This document shows positions 15,562 through 23,222 of a stretch of 48,148 bases of DNA, piece after piece. Source of the stretch: a virus; IMG/VR virus record IMGVR_UViG_3300049448_000568, positions 1 through 48,148 of that record; one strand, written 5' to 3'. Numbering within the stretch: position 1 is the first letter of the stretch; each line of letters begins with the position of its first letter. The translations under genes and the position numbers were made by a program. The notes under the pieces were generated by a model. That model did no database searches. It saw nothing but the letters and a program-made list of their open reading frames with translations, and was not told the DNA's origin.

Positions 15562-16550
15562 TCAGGACACGAGCTGGAGGAGGTTGGCGAGCTTCTCGCG
15601 GTAGTGCATCGCGATCTGCCCGTCGGGGATGCTGCCATCCGGCGCCGGGAAATTCTTCACCGCCTCGACCAGCACCCGGTGCTTCTCCTTGAGCCCGTTC
15701 GGGTCGTAGAGCTCGTAGCCGAGCCCGTCCGGGCAGGGCCGCTGCTTGAGGTGTCCCAGGTACGCAGGCCAGTACGGCAGGGCGCACTCGTAGAGCCGGT
15801 TGGCCAGGATCCGGATCTCGGCGTCGGCCGCTGCGCTCGCCCGCTGCTTGAGGATCCCCTTGAACGCCCGGACGTTGACGGTCCAGACCATCTCGGTCTG
15901 CAGGGCATTGCCGAGGTAGCCGCGGGCCGCGCCGCGGGCTTGCTTGCGCGCGGTGAACTTGTCGACGCCCTTGGCGACGAGCCAGGGCTCGAGGGTGTCG
16001 CGGACCATAGCGTAGGTCTGGTTGTCAGAACCGTGGGAGAGGTCGATCCGGAGTATGTCGCGCTCGCTCTCGCCTTTGTCGGGCTGCGCTCTGCGACCCA
16101 CGCCTCGACCAGCGGGTGATGGATGTACGGGCTCTCGTTCTCGTCGACGTACCGGGTGCTGCGCTGGCTGATCGCGACACCGACGCGATGGCGCACCAGC
16201 TCGTGGGTCAGGCCGCGACTTACGGCGGAAATGAAGAATGTCAACGTCGCGCATTCTTGCACCGACCCGTGGTCCACCTCTTCGATGTGCTTGTGGTACT
16301 CGCTCGACGGCCGGCCCACGCCGTAGGAGTCGTAGCAGTTCCGGCCGGCGCACTCGATCAGGCGGTCAGCGTCGGCGCCCTGGTCCTGGCCCTTCTGCTC
16401 GACGATGCTGCGGGCCCGGCTGTAGATCGCCTGCTGGGTCGGCTGCGCGACGGTGCCCTTGAAGTCCTTCGCCGCTTTCTCCAGCGGCAGCAGGTCGTCG
16501 GGAACCCCGATGAACTTGGTGTGGGCGATGACTTTGACGATGCAGGGCAT
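15562..16550 (-). pseudogene. thyX: flavin-dependent thymidylate synthase ThyX, split by a frameshift
   Basis: The N-terminal frame runs from 16550 and contains ELVRHRVGVAISQRSTRY (R120-Y134), a variant of the ThyX RHRxxS signature that binds dUMP and FAD. Near 16075-16110 the reading must move back by one base, after which the other frame gives DLSHGSDNQTYAMV, EMVWTVNVRAFKGILKQR and AEIRILANRLYECALPYWPA, the ThyX C-terminal half. Downstream of the shift the first frame becomes Ser/Thr/Pro-rich and unnatural. One added base at CCC (16081-16083) or AAA (16075-16077) would join the halves. This may be a sequencing error, a real null mutation or recoding. ThyX makes dTMP from dUMP. Confidence 0.8.
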
Positions 16551-16595
16551 GGGTGATCCTTGGTGATCGAGAGTGATTGAAGATGATCGGGCGGC

Positions 16596-16817
16596 TCAGT
16601 CGTCAGCCAACCCGCTGAGCGCTTCCCGGAGCTTGCGCAGGTCGTGGAAGTTGCCCTCGTAGCGCTCGAGCAGCAGCACCTCGGTGAGCTGGTCGGTCGA
16701 GAACTCCGCAGCCGTCCCGCTCTTCGCGTGGAAGTACAGCAGGTTGCGGGCGATCTCGCCGAAGCTGCGGCGGGACCGGGCGTGGCGGGCGGGTTTGGGG
16801 GCGGTGGCGGTGAGCAT
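16596..16817 (-). CDS. hypothetical protein, 73 aa
   Basis: A basic N-terminus (KPARHARSRRSF) is followed by a helical region (QLTEVLLLERYEGNFHDLRK). Unknown function. AGAGGAC precedes the ATG. Just upstream, TTGACC and one CTCCATAG element with 12 bases between TTGACC and CATAGA resemble an abbreviated version of the promoter family, so this gene may start a transcript that includes thyX and the kinase. Confidence 0.5.
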   Translation of the reverse strand: MLTATAPKPARHARSRRSFGEIARNLLYFHAKSGTAAEFSTDQLTEVLLLERYEGNFHDLRKLREALSGLADD

Positions 16818-16857
16818 GGTATCAGTCCTCTGGGCGGGTGGAGTGTCTATGGAGTCG

Positions 16858-17124
16858 CTACGCGGTCAAGTACCGGATGGTGGGCGACGCCTTGGGGCGG
16901 GACAACCGGCTGAGCTCCTGATAGGGATCGGAGCTGAAGGGCGGCGCCGGGTTCATTCCATAGGCCGCCCCCAGCACCGCCAGCGATGCGACGAGCCGGG
17001 CGCGCTTGGCCTTGGACAAGGGCTCTTCTGCCCCGCGCATCGGGGTGAACGGTGGCCGGTAGCGGCGCCAGTACAGGTCAGGCGACCGCCGACGGTTCAG
17101 GGCTCTGCGGGCGTGGTGCTTCAT
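16858..17124 (-). CDS. basic hypothetical protein, 88 aa
   Basis: The N-terminal third is highly basic (KHHARRALNRRRSP), followed by a short hydrophobic helix (LVASLAVLGAAYGM) that could be membrane-associated. ATG overlaps the stop of the 642-residue gene. The stop codon lies in the TTGACC element of the candidate downstream promoter. No family recognised. Confidence 0.5.
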   Translation of the reverse strand: MKHHARRALNRRRSPDLYWRRYRPPFTPMRGAEEPLSKAKRARLVASLAVLGAAYGMNPAPPFSSDPYQELSRLSRPKASPTIRYLTA

Positions 17125-19049
17125 GACTTTTCTCCGACCTTCCGCTTGCCCGCATGGAAGTCCTCCGCTCCCAGCAGGAACGGGGCCCACTGCAGGTAGC
17201 TGGCCCGGGTGCGCGGGTCGGCGAAGAAGATCTTGTAGTCGCCGGGCGTGTAGGCGCTGGCGTTGAAGATCTGGGAGCGCTTGGCGGTGACGGTCGCGGT
17301 CATCGGCTCACCGGCACGGTGGGGCCACACGCCGCGCTGCCGCAGTTTGGTGTACTCGATGGTGACCGTGTCGCCCTTGATCGCGGCGACGGTGGTCAGG
17401 AAGGCGGGCCCCTTGTCGGGGTACTGCTCGTAGCGGTACTGCGGGCTGTCGTGGCGGCTGTAGCGCAGGGGCACCCGCTCCTTGTCCTTCGCGTCCTCCT
17501 TCTCCTTCCACACTGCCTTCATCCCGATCACCACCGACCCGACCTTGAGCAGCGAGTTGCACTGGGCCCGGAAGACCTCGAAGTCCGGCTTCGCGCCCGC
17601 GTAGAGCGCCCGGTCGCGGTCGTAGACCAACTGGATCATCGACTCGAAGTTGTCGTGCTTCCACAACTGCGCCGGCGGATGCGGGTGGAACACCGGCGAG
17701 CGATCGAGCAACCCCTGCAGGATCAGCACCACCCGGTTGTAGTACTTCATGTCGTCTTCGATCGCCTTCTTGATGTCGTCGTACTTCACGTTCGAGCGGT
17801 CGAAGGGGGTGTAGCGGTCGAGATCGGAATGGTCGTGCCAGTGCCGGTGCGGGTTGTGGAACTCCAGATCGCGTTTGTCGTACTTATCCTTGTTGTCCTT
17901 CAGCCACTGCGCGGATTTCAGTTCGCGCTCGGCCTTATCCTCCGCCCGTTTCTTGACCCGCGCTTCGTACTCGCTCAACGTGATGATATCCTCGACTTTG
18001 TGGCTCCACATCGTGTTGGCCATGAGCGGCTGATTGAAGTCGAACTCGCTGACATCAGGGAACAGCTTCGTCCGCAAGTCGATCGCGGTGATCAGTCGGT
18101 AGACCTTCGCGCCGTTTCGCATGTAGATGAAGGTTCGCTTGTCCGCGTCCTCGAGTTGGATCTGGACGAAGGCTTCCTCGATCGTCGTGCAGCGGTCGCG
18201 CTCCTTGGTCCTGCGCCGCACCTGGAACGCCACCATGCAGCGTTGGAACGGCAGGGTCGCGACGAGATTGTGCGGCCGCAGCAGCCACTTGTCGAATGCC
18301 CGGATGTTTTTGAATTCCATGCCGCCGGCGTCGTAGTCGATCAAGCACTCCTCGTCCATGTAGAGCCGACCCTGCATCAGGCGCAGCTTCTCGCTGAGCT
18401 CGGCGGGCTTGCCGTCCTGGATCAGCTCGATGTCTTCAGTCAGCCCGGCGTAGAGCTCGACGTGGAAGATCCGCTCCTCGACGATCTCGACGTAGGCCTG
18501 GAGGTTGCCCATCGTCGCCTTCAGGCTGAGGATGTCGGCGCTCATCCACAGGGCGAGCGCCTTGTTGCTGTCCTCGACGCTGCGGAACAGGTCGGGCAGG
18601 GTCTTCTCCTTGGCCTTGATCAGGCTCGTCTTGTAGGACTTCATGTCGCCGTCGGTCGCGTTGCGGGTCGACAGGGACCGGGTCTCGCCTTCCTGCTCGG
18701 CGCCGGTGGTCGGCGACACGCCGAGCCGGGCCGTCAGCTCGCGGATCTCGCCGAGGTAGCCTTCGACCTCGCCCTTGTGCTGCAGCACGTTCTTGGCGAT
18801 CACCGCCCGCGGGTCCTTCTCCAGGGTGCAGCGTTCGAGGAACTCGTCGGTGTGGATGCGCTCGTCCCCGCCGTTGGGGTGCTGGAGCTCGAAGTAGTTC
18901 GAGCCGATCTCCATGACGCAGCCGAACCACCGGTACTTCTTCGGTGGGTCGCCCTTCTCGTCGTTGACCCAGTACCACTCGCCGAGCTTGACGGTCGCGC
19001 CTTCTTGGAAGCGCTGGGGGTCCTGGCCGGGGGAGGCGAGGGTGCTCAT
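17121..19049 (-). CDS. large protein of unknown function, 642 aa
   Basis: One of the largest proteins in the window and not recognised. Residues 15-75 (VKLGEWYWVNDEKGDPPKKY, then RWFGCVMEIGSNYFELQHPN) look like a small SH3/Tudor-like barrel. A helical region follows, with likely coiled coils near 90-200 and a very charged stretch (YEARVKKRAEDKAERELKSA) near 390. The C-terminus has another beta-rich piece (AAIKGDTVTIEYTKLRQRGV). No Walker, nuclease or protease motif is evident. Placement with nucleotide genes hints at DNA metabolism or a structural scaffold. The start was chosen at MSTLASPGQD. Confidence 0.75.
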   Translation of the reverse strand: MSTLASPGQDPQRFQEGATVKLGEWYWVNDEKGDPPKKYRWFGCVMEIGSNYFELQHPNGGDERIHTDEFLERCTLEKDPRAVIAKNVLQHKGEVEGYLGEIRELTARLGVSPTTGAEQEGETRSLSTRNATDGDMKSYKTSLIKAKEKTLPDLFRSVEDSNKALALWMSADILSLKATMGNLQAYVEIVEERIFHVELYAGLTEDIELIQDGKPAELSEKLRLMQGRLYMDEECLIDYDAGGMEFKNIRAFDKWLLRPHNLVATLPFQRCMVAFQVRRRTKERDRCTTIEEAFVQIQLEDADKRTFIYMRNGAKVYRLITAIDLRTKLFPDVSEFDFNQPLMANTMWSHKVEDIITLSEYEARVKKRAEDKAERELKSAQWLKDNKDKYDKRDLEFHNPHRHWHDHSDLDRYTPFDRSNVKYDDIKKAIEDDMKYYNRVVLILQGLLDRSPVFHPHPPAQLWKHDNFESMIQLVYDRDRALYAGAKPDFEVFRAQCNSLLKVGSVVIGMKAVWKEKEDAKDKERVPLRYSRHDSPQYRYEQYPDKGPAFLTTVAAIKGDTVTIEYTKLRQRGVWPHRAGEPMTATVTAKRSQIFNASAYTPGDYKIFFADPRTRASYLQWAPFLLGAEDFHAGKRKVGEKS

Positions 19050-19381
19050 ACCGTTTTCCCGTTCAAGCGGGACAGCTCCTCGCGATCCGCCTTGATCCGC
19101 TTCTGCGCCCGCGCAGCCCGCTCGCGGTCCCACTCGCCGCGCCGCTGCTCCATGATCTTGTAGGCGCGATCATATTCCTTCGTCATCGGTGCCCCGACCG
19201 TGATCGCGGGGCCGTCGCCCTCCGGCCCCTCGGTCCACAGCAGGACCTGATGGTTGTACTTGATCGTCGAGCCCTTGCCGAAGTAGTGGGCGCACAGGCA
19301 GAGCGCGGCCATCGGGCCCTTGGTCGCGGCGCGGTAGCGGCCGCCGGCCTCGTAGATCTTGAAGCGTGGGGTGTCGGGCAT
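19046..19381 (-). CDS. hypothetical protein, 111 aa
   Basis: The first half is compact and beta-rich (RFKIYEAGGRYRAATKGPMA, then CLCAHYFGKGS). The second half is a long charged helix (EQRRGEWDRERAARAQKRIK) probably forming a coiled coil. GGAG lies upstream. Its stop overlaps the ATG of the 642-residue gene as ATGA. Function unknown. Confidence 0.55.
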   Translation of the reverse strand: MPDTPRFKIYEAGGRYRAATKGPMAALCLCAHYFGKGSTIKYNHQVLLWTEGPEGDGPAITVGAPMTKEYDRAYKIMEQRRGEWDRERAARAQKRIKADREELSRLNGKTV

Positions 19382-19382
19382 G

Positions 19383-19520
19383 TCAGTGCTCCATGTCGGC
19401 GAGAAGTTTGCGCGCCCAGTCCGACAGGCGCTCGTGGGTGATGCTGCCGCGGATGACCCGCAGCAGGAAGCGCTTGACGCGGCGCTGGTCGATCGGCTTT
19501 TTGCGGGGGCGGCTGGCCAT
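19383..19520 (-). CDS. small basic protein, 45 aa
   Basis: The product begins MASRPRKKPIDQRRVKRFLL and ends DWARKLLADMEH. It is short and basic, possibly a single helix-turn-helix-like unit. It fits tightly between its neighbours (one base to the downstream gene's start codon). Supported only by spacing and composition. Confidence 0.45.
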   Translation of the reverse strand: MASRPRKKPIDQRRVKRFLLRVIRGSITHERLSDWARKLLADMEH

Positions 19521-19521
19521 G

Positions 19522-20166
19522 TCAGTACACCAGCCCGAGTGACTCGACCGCGCTCTTGAACTCGGCCATCAGCGCCGGCAGCCGGGCCAGCAGCGCCGCG
19601 GTCAGCTCCTCCTTCGGCGCCAGCAGCTGCGCGTCGGTCGCCTCGGGCCAGATCGCGCAGTCGCGCGCAGCGGCGAGGTCGCGGTCCTTGCCGTCTTCCA
19701 GGACCGGAAAGTAGTGGAGGGTTATCGACTCCGGCTTCTCGGCCTGGCAGACCAAGTCGATGCGACCCGGCAGGTAGCCCAGCTGCCACATCGGCTTCCC
19801 GGCGCGGTCGCAGCGCTGCTTGCCCTTGTCCCCGTCGCCCGCGTGGTAGACGGTGTTGGCGACGTAGTGCAGCGGCCCGTCGCTGCTGCACAGGTGCCAC
19901 TTGAGCAGCGGGGCGAGCTCGGGGAAGTGCTTGGCGACGTCGTCGTGGCACATGCCGCCGCAGTCGTCGCGCCAGAAGTCGTGGCCACGGATGTCGATCT
20001 GCGCGGTGATGGCGAAGCTGTTGTGGCCGTTGCCGCACGAGTCGTCGTAGCGGATCGTCGCGGTGATTCGGTACTGCTCGCCGTCCTTGGCGAAGTAGAC
20101 CGGGCCTTTCTTCTTGACCTGCTTCTTGGTCAGGACGGAGGCGGGGAGGTTGGTGGTGGCGTTCAT
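19522..20166 (-). CDS. hypothetical Cys/His-rich protein, 214 aa
   Basis: Contains several Cys and His residues in DDSCGNGHNSF, DFWRDDCGGMCHDDVAKHF and WHLCSSDG, suggesting a metal site, plus a helical Ala/Leu-rich C-terminus. No family recognised. It uses the shared CCTGGAAAGGG leader six bases before the ATG, tying it to the co-regulated early genes. Confidence 0.6.
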   Translation of the reverse strand: MNATTNLPASVLTKKQVKKKGPVYFAKDGEQYRITATIRYDDSCGNGHNSFAITAQIDIRGHDFWRDDCGGMCHDDVAKHFPELAPLLKWHLCSSDGPLHYVANTVYHAGDGDKGKQRCDRAGKPMWQLGYLPGRIDLVCQAEKPESITLHYFPVLEDGKDRDLAAARDCAIWPEATDAQLLAPKEELTAALLARLPALMAEFKSAVESLGLVY

Positions 20167-20172
20167 GGGTTG

Positions 20173-20183
20173 CCCTTTCCAGG
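20173..20183 (-). promoter_or_regulatory. shared leader / ribosome binding site CCTGGAAAGGG
   Basis: This copy of the recurrent leader stands without its own promoter, only 26 bases from the preceding stop. It therefore seems to act at translation rather than transcription. Confidence 0.6.
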
Positions 20184-20192
20184 CTTGGCGGG

Positions 20193-20528
20193 TTAGCGGA
20201 CGCGGATCGAGTAGACAGTGACCTTGCCGCTGCGGCGCGGCGTCTTGACCGTGAAGGTCTTCAGTTCGGGGAGGGCGCCCAGGGTCGAGCCGGGCAGGTG
20301 GCTCTCCGGCATCTTGTACCAGACCGGCTTCGCCCGCTCGGTCTCGGCGAAGGTGAGCGGGTCCAGCAGGATCCCGACGCGGCTGCGGGCCGGCGCCGGC
20401 ATCTTGGGGTCGATGTAGAACACCCCGTCGATCGGGCTGTCTTCCGTCTCGCGGAAGAACGTCACCGTGCGGCCGGCGCGGCGCGCTTTGTCTTGCAGGT
20501 CGAGGAGCTCGCGGCGATCGGTGCTCAT
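20193..20528 (-). CDS. hypothetical protein, 111 aa
   Basis: Unrecognised. Segments include RRAGRTVTFFRETEDSPIDG and a beta-rich C-terminus ending in TVYSIRVR. It has both the shared promoter (20562-20590) and the shared leader, so it heads a transcript that continues into 20166-19522 and beyond. Confidence 0.6.
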   Translation of the reverse strand: MSTDRRELLDLQDKARRAGRTVTFFRETEDSPIDGVFYIDPKMPAPARSRVGILLDPLTFAETERAKPVWYKMPESHLPGSTLGALPELKTFTVKTPRRSGKVTVYSIRVR

Positions 20529-20561
20529 GGGTTGCCCTTTCCAGGCTTGGTGTCGAGGAGG

Positions 20562-20590
20562 ACTATGGAGGATCTAGGGAGCGATGTCAA
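20562..20590 (-). promoter_or_regulatory. family promoter TTGACA-N17-CATAGT with leader
   Basis: TTGACA and CATAGT are 17 bases apart, with the tandem element CTCCCTAG then CTCCATAG in the spacer and -10. CCTGGAAAGGG follows at 20545-20535, six bases before the ATG of the 111-residue gene. A 64-base block here (20533-20596) is repeated with one mismatch at 20931-20994. Confidence 0.75.
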
Positions 20591-20599
20591 GAGCCGGGT

Positions 20600-20926
20600 T
20601 CACTCGTCGAAGGACACGACTACGCGCGCCGAAGCCCGCATGACGCGCCCGGTCCAGAAGTACTCGTTCCCGACCTGGACGACGCCGAACACCTCGTGGC
20701 CCACTCCGTCGCCCGACGCGATCTCGCGACCGATGTACGAGAACTCGCTGCCATCGTCGCGATCCTCGTAGGTCTCGACCAGCGCGAGACGGACCGCCTC
20801 GTCAGGCGTGGTCGCCACGCGGCCTCCGCTCATGCTGGTGCAGTGCCGCATGCTCTCGCACGTCCAGTGCGTCGGGGTCTCGCCCTTGTAGCTGCGCGGC
20901 GAGGTATGGAAGCGGAGTGACGTCAT
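20600..20926 (-). CDS. hypothetical protein, 108 aa
   Basis: Unrecognised soluble protein. The middle (GGRVATTPDEAVRLALVETY) and the end (VFGVVQVGNEYFWTGRVMRA) look like a small alpha/beta domain. It has its own copy of the family promoter and leader, so it can be expressed independently of the next gene. Confidence 0.6.
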   Translation of the reverse strand: MTSLRFHTSPRSYKGETPTHWTCESMRHCTSMSGGRVATTPDEAVRLALVETYEDRDDGSEFSYIGREIASGDGVGHEVFGVVQVGNEYFWTGRVMRASARVVVSFDE

Positions 20927-20959
20927 GGGATGCCCTTTCCAGGCTTGGTGTCGAGGAGG

Positions 20960-20988
20960 ACTATGGAGGATCTAGGGAGCGGTGTCAA
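20960..20988 (-). promoter_or_regulatory. family promoter TTGACA-N17-CATAGT with leader
   Basis: Same elements as the copy 398 bases to the left: CTCCCTAG and CTCCATAG with 17-base spacing, leader CCTGGAAAGGG at 20943-20933. The promoter overlaps the TAG stop of the upstream gene. Confidence 0.75.
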
Positions 20989-21241
20989 GAGCCGAGGCGC
21001 GCTGCGCCTGCACCTCTGCCCATTTCGCCTCGTAGTCGGCGACGGCCCGCGCGGTGAGGTCGATGTCTTCTTGTGGGTGCGGGCCCGAGCGGCCGGCGTA
21101 GTCTTCGCCAGCCCGCAGCTTCCGTAGGTCTTCGCGGTAGGTCGCGATGATCCGCGGCAGCCGGTCTTCGTCGGCCTGCGCCAGCGCGGCGGTCTCGAAC
21201 TGATGACCGAGGACGCTCTGGTAGATGGTCAGGATCTTCAT
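20972..21241 (-). CDS. hypothetical helical protein, 89 aa
   Basis: The sequence after MKILTIYQSVLGHQFETAAL is mainly helical and charged, with YREDLRKLRAGEDYAGRSGP in the centre. No family recognised. It is first in the minus-strand early operon and has the family promoter and leader immediately upstream. Confidence 0.6.
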   Translation of the reverse strand: MKILTIYQSVLGHQFETAALAQADEDRLPRIIATYREDLRKLRAGEDYAGRSGPHPQEDIDLTARAVADYEAKWAEVQAQRASALDTAP

Positions 21242-21271
21242 GTGCTGCCCTTTCCAGGCTGGTACGACAGC

Positions 21272-21300
21272 ACTATGGAGCCTCTCCCTAGCCCTGTCAA
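21272..21300 (-). promoter_or_regulatory. family promoter TTGACA-N17-CATAGT with leader
   Basis: TTGACA and CATAGT are separated by 17 bases that contain a diverged first repeat. Leader CCTGGAAAGGG at 21258-21248 precedes the ATG by six bases. It is divergent from the plus-strand promoter at 21347-21375, so the 169-base gap drives both strands. Confidence 0.75.
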
Positions 21301-21346
21301 CACCCTGTTTCTACGACCCAGGTAGTAGATGGATCCGGGTCGGCGC

Positions 21347-21375
21347 TTGACTTCTCTCCATGGACGCTCCATAGT
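21347..21375 (+). promoter_or_regulatory. family promoter TTGACT-N17-CATAGT
   Basis: CTCCATGG and CTCCATAG fill the spacer and -10. Unlike the minus-strand copies the following leader is different (AAAAGGAAACC before ATG), so promoter and leader can be uncoupled. It is the first promoter of the long plus-strand block. Confidence 0.75.
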
Positions 21376-21410
21376 GCCGGTGTCAACCCAACTCCGAAAA
21401 GGAAACCTCC

Positions 21411-21776
21411 ATGGGCCAGTACCACAAAGTCGTCAACCTCGACAAGAAGCAGTTCCTCCACCCGCACCGCCTCGGCGACGGGCTCAAGCTCGGCGAGTTC
21501 GGCTGCTCGTCCCACGGCACCATGACCGCACTGGCTTACCTGCTGGGCGTGTCCACCGGCCGGGGCGGCGGCGACTTCGACCGCGGATCGCTGGCCGGCA
21601 CCTGGGGCGGCGACCGTATCGCCATCATCGGCGACTACGCCGAGGCGAAGGACCTCGCTCCGGAGCACGACGCCGCGAACCTCTACGAGAAGCTGAGCGA
21701 AGAAGCCGACGGCTGGAAGGACATCAGCGGCTTGGTCGCTGGCGAGCTGCCCGGCGACATCAGCGCGGAGCGCTAG
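21411..21776 (+). CDS. conserved MGQYHKVVNLDKKQ-type protein, 121 aa
   Basis: Begins MGQYHKVVNLDKKQFLHPHR and continues GDGLKLGEFG. I recall this opening from a small conserved family in actinobacteria and phages whose function is not known. The remainder includes GGGDFDRGSLAGTWGGDRIA and IIGDYAEAKDL, an alpha/beta-looking sequence with many acidic residues. It is the first gene after the strand switch and has its own family promoter. Confidence 0.65.
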   Translation: MGQYHKVVNLDKKQFLHPHRLGDGLKLGEFGCSSHGTMTALAYLLGVSTGRGGGDFDRGSLAGTWGGDRIAIIGDYAEAKDLAPEHDAANLYEKLSEEADGWKDISGLVAGELPGDISAER

Positions 21777-21778
21777 CC

Positions 21779-22063
21779 ATGCCCTCCCCACCCGCCACCC
21801 TCCTCGGTCAGCTCGGCCCCTACTCGTTCTACCTGCCCCAGTCCGGCGGGAAGGCCGGCAAGGGCTGCAACAAGACCAGCTCGATCCAGGTGTTCAAGGA
21901 CGGCTGGATCCGCCGGTACTTTCGGTTCACCTTGGCCAACGACGGCGCGATCGAAGCCGTGCGCCAGGCGAAGGCCTGGGCCCAGGCCGAGATCGACAAG
22001 ACCGTCGCCAGCCGCGAGCTCGCGCTCAATGACCTCAAACGCGACCCAGGAGCACCGTCGTGA
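21779..22063 (+). CDS. hypothetical protein, 94 aa
   Basis: Starts MPSPPATLLGQLGPYSFYLP and contains FKDGWIRRYFRFTLANDG then a long helix (EAVRQAKAWAQAEIDKTVAS). Not recognised. GGAG precedes the ATG two bases after the previous stop, and the gene ends in a GTGA overlap with the next. Confidence 0.55.
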   Translation: MPSPPATLLGQLGPYSFYLPQSGGKAGKGCNKTSSIQVFKDGWIRRYFRFTLANDGAIEAVRQAKAWAQAEIDKTVASRELALNDLKRDPGAPS

Positions 22064-22449
22064 ACCAGAAGACCCGTGCCGTCATCCGGAACCTGATCGA
22101 TGCCGTCAACCGTGGCCAGTATGGCATGCGGACCGCAGAGCAGGCGGCCATTGCCGCGGTCGACGCCGCCGAGAAGCTGCTCAACCCGCCGGTGCGGTTC
22201 CTGTGGACGTCACCGGGCGCCACCTCGCTCGGGCGCTACTACCGAGCCGACGTCGGCGGGTTCATCTACCACATCGAGCGCAACGGGGACACGCGGGACA
22301 CCCTCGGTTGGTCGAGCTGGGTCGGCCCGTCGGGCGGCCCCGAGCCCGGCGGCCCTGAACAGTACATGGGTGTTGTGCATCCCACCCTCGCTGCCGCCAA
22401 GCAAGCCTGCGTCGACTACGGTGTCGCTCACCGTCGCCCCACCACCTGA
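22060..22449 (+). CDS. hypothetical protein, tandem paralog 1, 129 aa
   Basis: Shares order and wording with the next gene: an N-terminal helix, AAVDAAEKLLNPPVRFLW, a beta segment (GRYYRADVGGFIYHIER) and the end PTLAAAKQACVDYGVAHRR. Function unknown. GTG start with AGGAG upstream. The pair probably arose by local duplication. Confidence 0.6.
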   Translation: MNQKTRAVIRNLIDAVNRGQYGMRTAEQAAIAAVDAAEKLLNPPVRFLWTSPGATSLGRYYRADVGGFIYHIERNGDTRDTLGWSSWVGPSGGPEPGGPEQYMGVVHPTLAAAKQACVDYGVAHRRPTT

Positions 22450-22463
22450 AAGGAACCCCAGCC

Positions 22464-22919
22464 GTGAACGCCAAGCTCAAGACCGCGCTCGACCACCTGC
22501 TGAAGACCGCCGACGAAGGCGCGGGCTGCATCGACGACCCGCACAGCCGCGTGGCGAGCAAGCTGTTCGCCGCGGTCGACGCCGTGCGCAAGCTGGTCAA
22601 CCCGCCGGTGAGGCTTGCATGGTACCGTACCTTCAGCGACGGTTCCTACCGCGCGGTGGTGGGTGTCGTGACCTATACGATTCGCCGCGCCTCGGGAAAG
22701 CGGCTCGCATGGCGCACCGTCGTGTCCGTCGAGGGTAGCGACGTCAAAGCCCTCTACTTCCCCACCCTCGCCCTCGCCAAGCAAGCCTGCGTCGACTACG
22801 ACGTCGCGCGTCACCGCGCCGCCGCCAAGTCTGCGCAGCTTCACACCGACCCCGCCATCCGCAAGGCGCTCACCCCGAGCCCGTTACCCCCACTAACCCG
22901 TCGAGGACCACCATGCTGA
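22464..22919 (+). CDS. hypothetical protein, tandem paralog 2, 151 aa
   Basis: Matches its left neighbour in AAVDAVRKLVNPPVRLAW, SYRAVVGVVTYTIRR and PTLALAKQACVDYDVARHR. It differs by a Pro-rich C-terminal extension after residue 120. GTG start with AAGGA upstream; the stop overlaps the following gene by seven bases. Function unknown. Confidence 0.6.
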   Translation: MNAKLKTALDHLLKTADEGAGCIDDPHSRVASKLFAAVDAVRKLVNPPVRLAWYRTFSDGSYRAVVGVVTYTIRRASGKRLAWRTVVSVEGSDVKALYFPTLALAKQACVDYDVARHRAAAKSAQLHTDPAIRKALTPSPLPPLTRRGPPC

Positions 22920-23095
22920 AGCTGAAGAAAACCGTCACCGCCATCATGCGCCTCCCGACCATCGAGCGCTGCGCTTCCTGGTGGAGAGCCGAAGGCTTCC
23001 CCGTGCCGCCCGACGTCCCGGGCCGGGCGCTGGGCAGGCTCAGCGGCGACACCGTCACGTTCACCTGGATCGCCGTCACCAACGACGGCGACTGA
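22913..23095 (+). CDS. small hypothetical protein, 60 aa
   Basis: Basic start (MLKLKKTVTAIMRLPTIERC) followed by a Pro-rich turn and a beta-like end (LGRLSGDTVTFTWIAVTNDG). Unknown. GAGGA precedes the ATG. Confidence 0.5.
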   Translation: MLKLKKTVTAIMRLPTIERCASWWRAEGFPVPPDVPGRALGRLSGDTVTFTWIAVTNDGD

Positions 23096-23105
23096 AGGAC
23101 CCACC

Positions 23106-23222
23106 ATGCTCGAATGCACCGTCATCATCCTGGTCGCCGCCGGCCTCCTCGCCCTCGGCGTCAAGCTCGTCTTCATGCTCGACCGGAAGATGCGCAAGGA
23201 AGACGCGGAGAACCAGAAATGA
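23106..23222 (+). CDS. 38-residue membrane peptide
   Basis: A single hydrophobic helix (MLECTVIILVAAGLLALGVK, then LVF) followed by a charged tail (DRKMRKEDAENQK). AAGGA is upstream and ATGA couples it to the next gene. One of several very small single-pass membrane proteins in this genome. Confidence 0.5.
   Translation: MLECTVIILVAAGLLALGVKLVFMLDRKMRKEDAENQK

Noticed and set aside
16070-16110. Programmed -1 frameshift in thyX
   Set aside because: No X XXY YYZ heptamer is present at the switch, and ThyX is not known to be expressed by recoding. A one-base indel is the simpler reading, so the gene is listed as frameshifted.
17154-19163. 669-codon plus-strand frame opposite the 642-residue gene
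   Set aside because: The translated protein is an unnatural mix of Val, Leu, Arg and His, while the minus-strand frame has normal composition, ribosome site and coupling to its neighbours.
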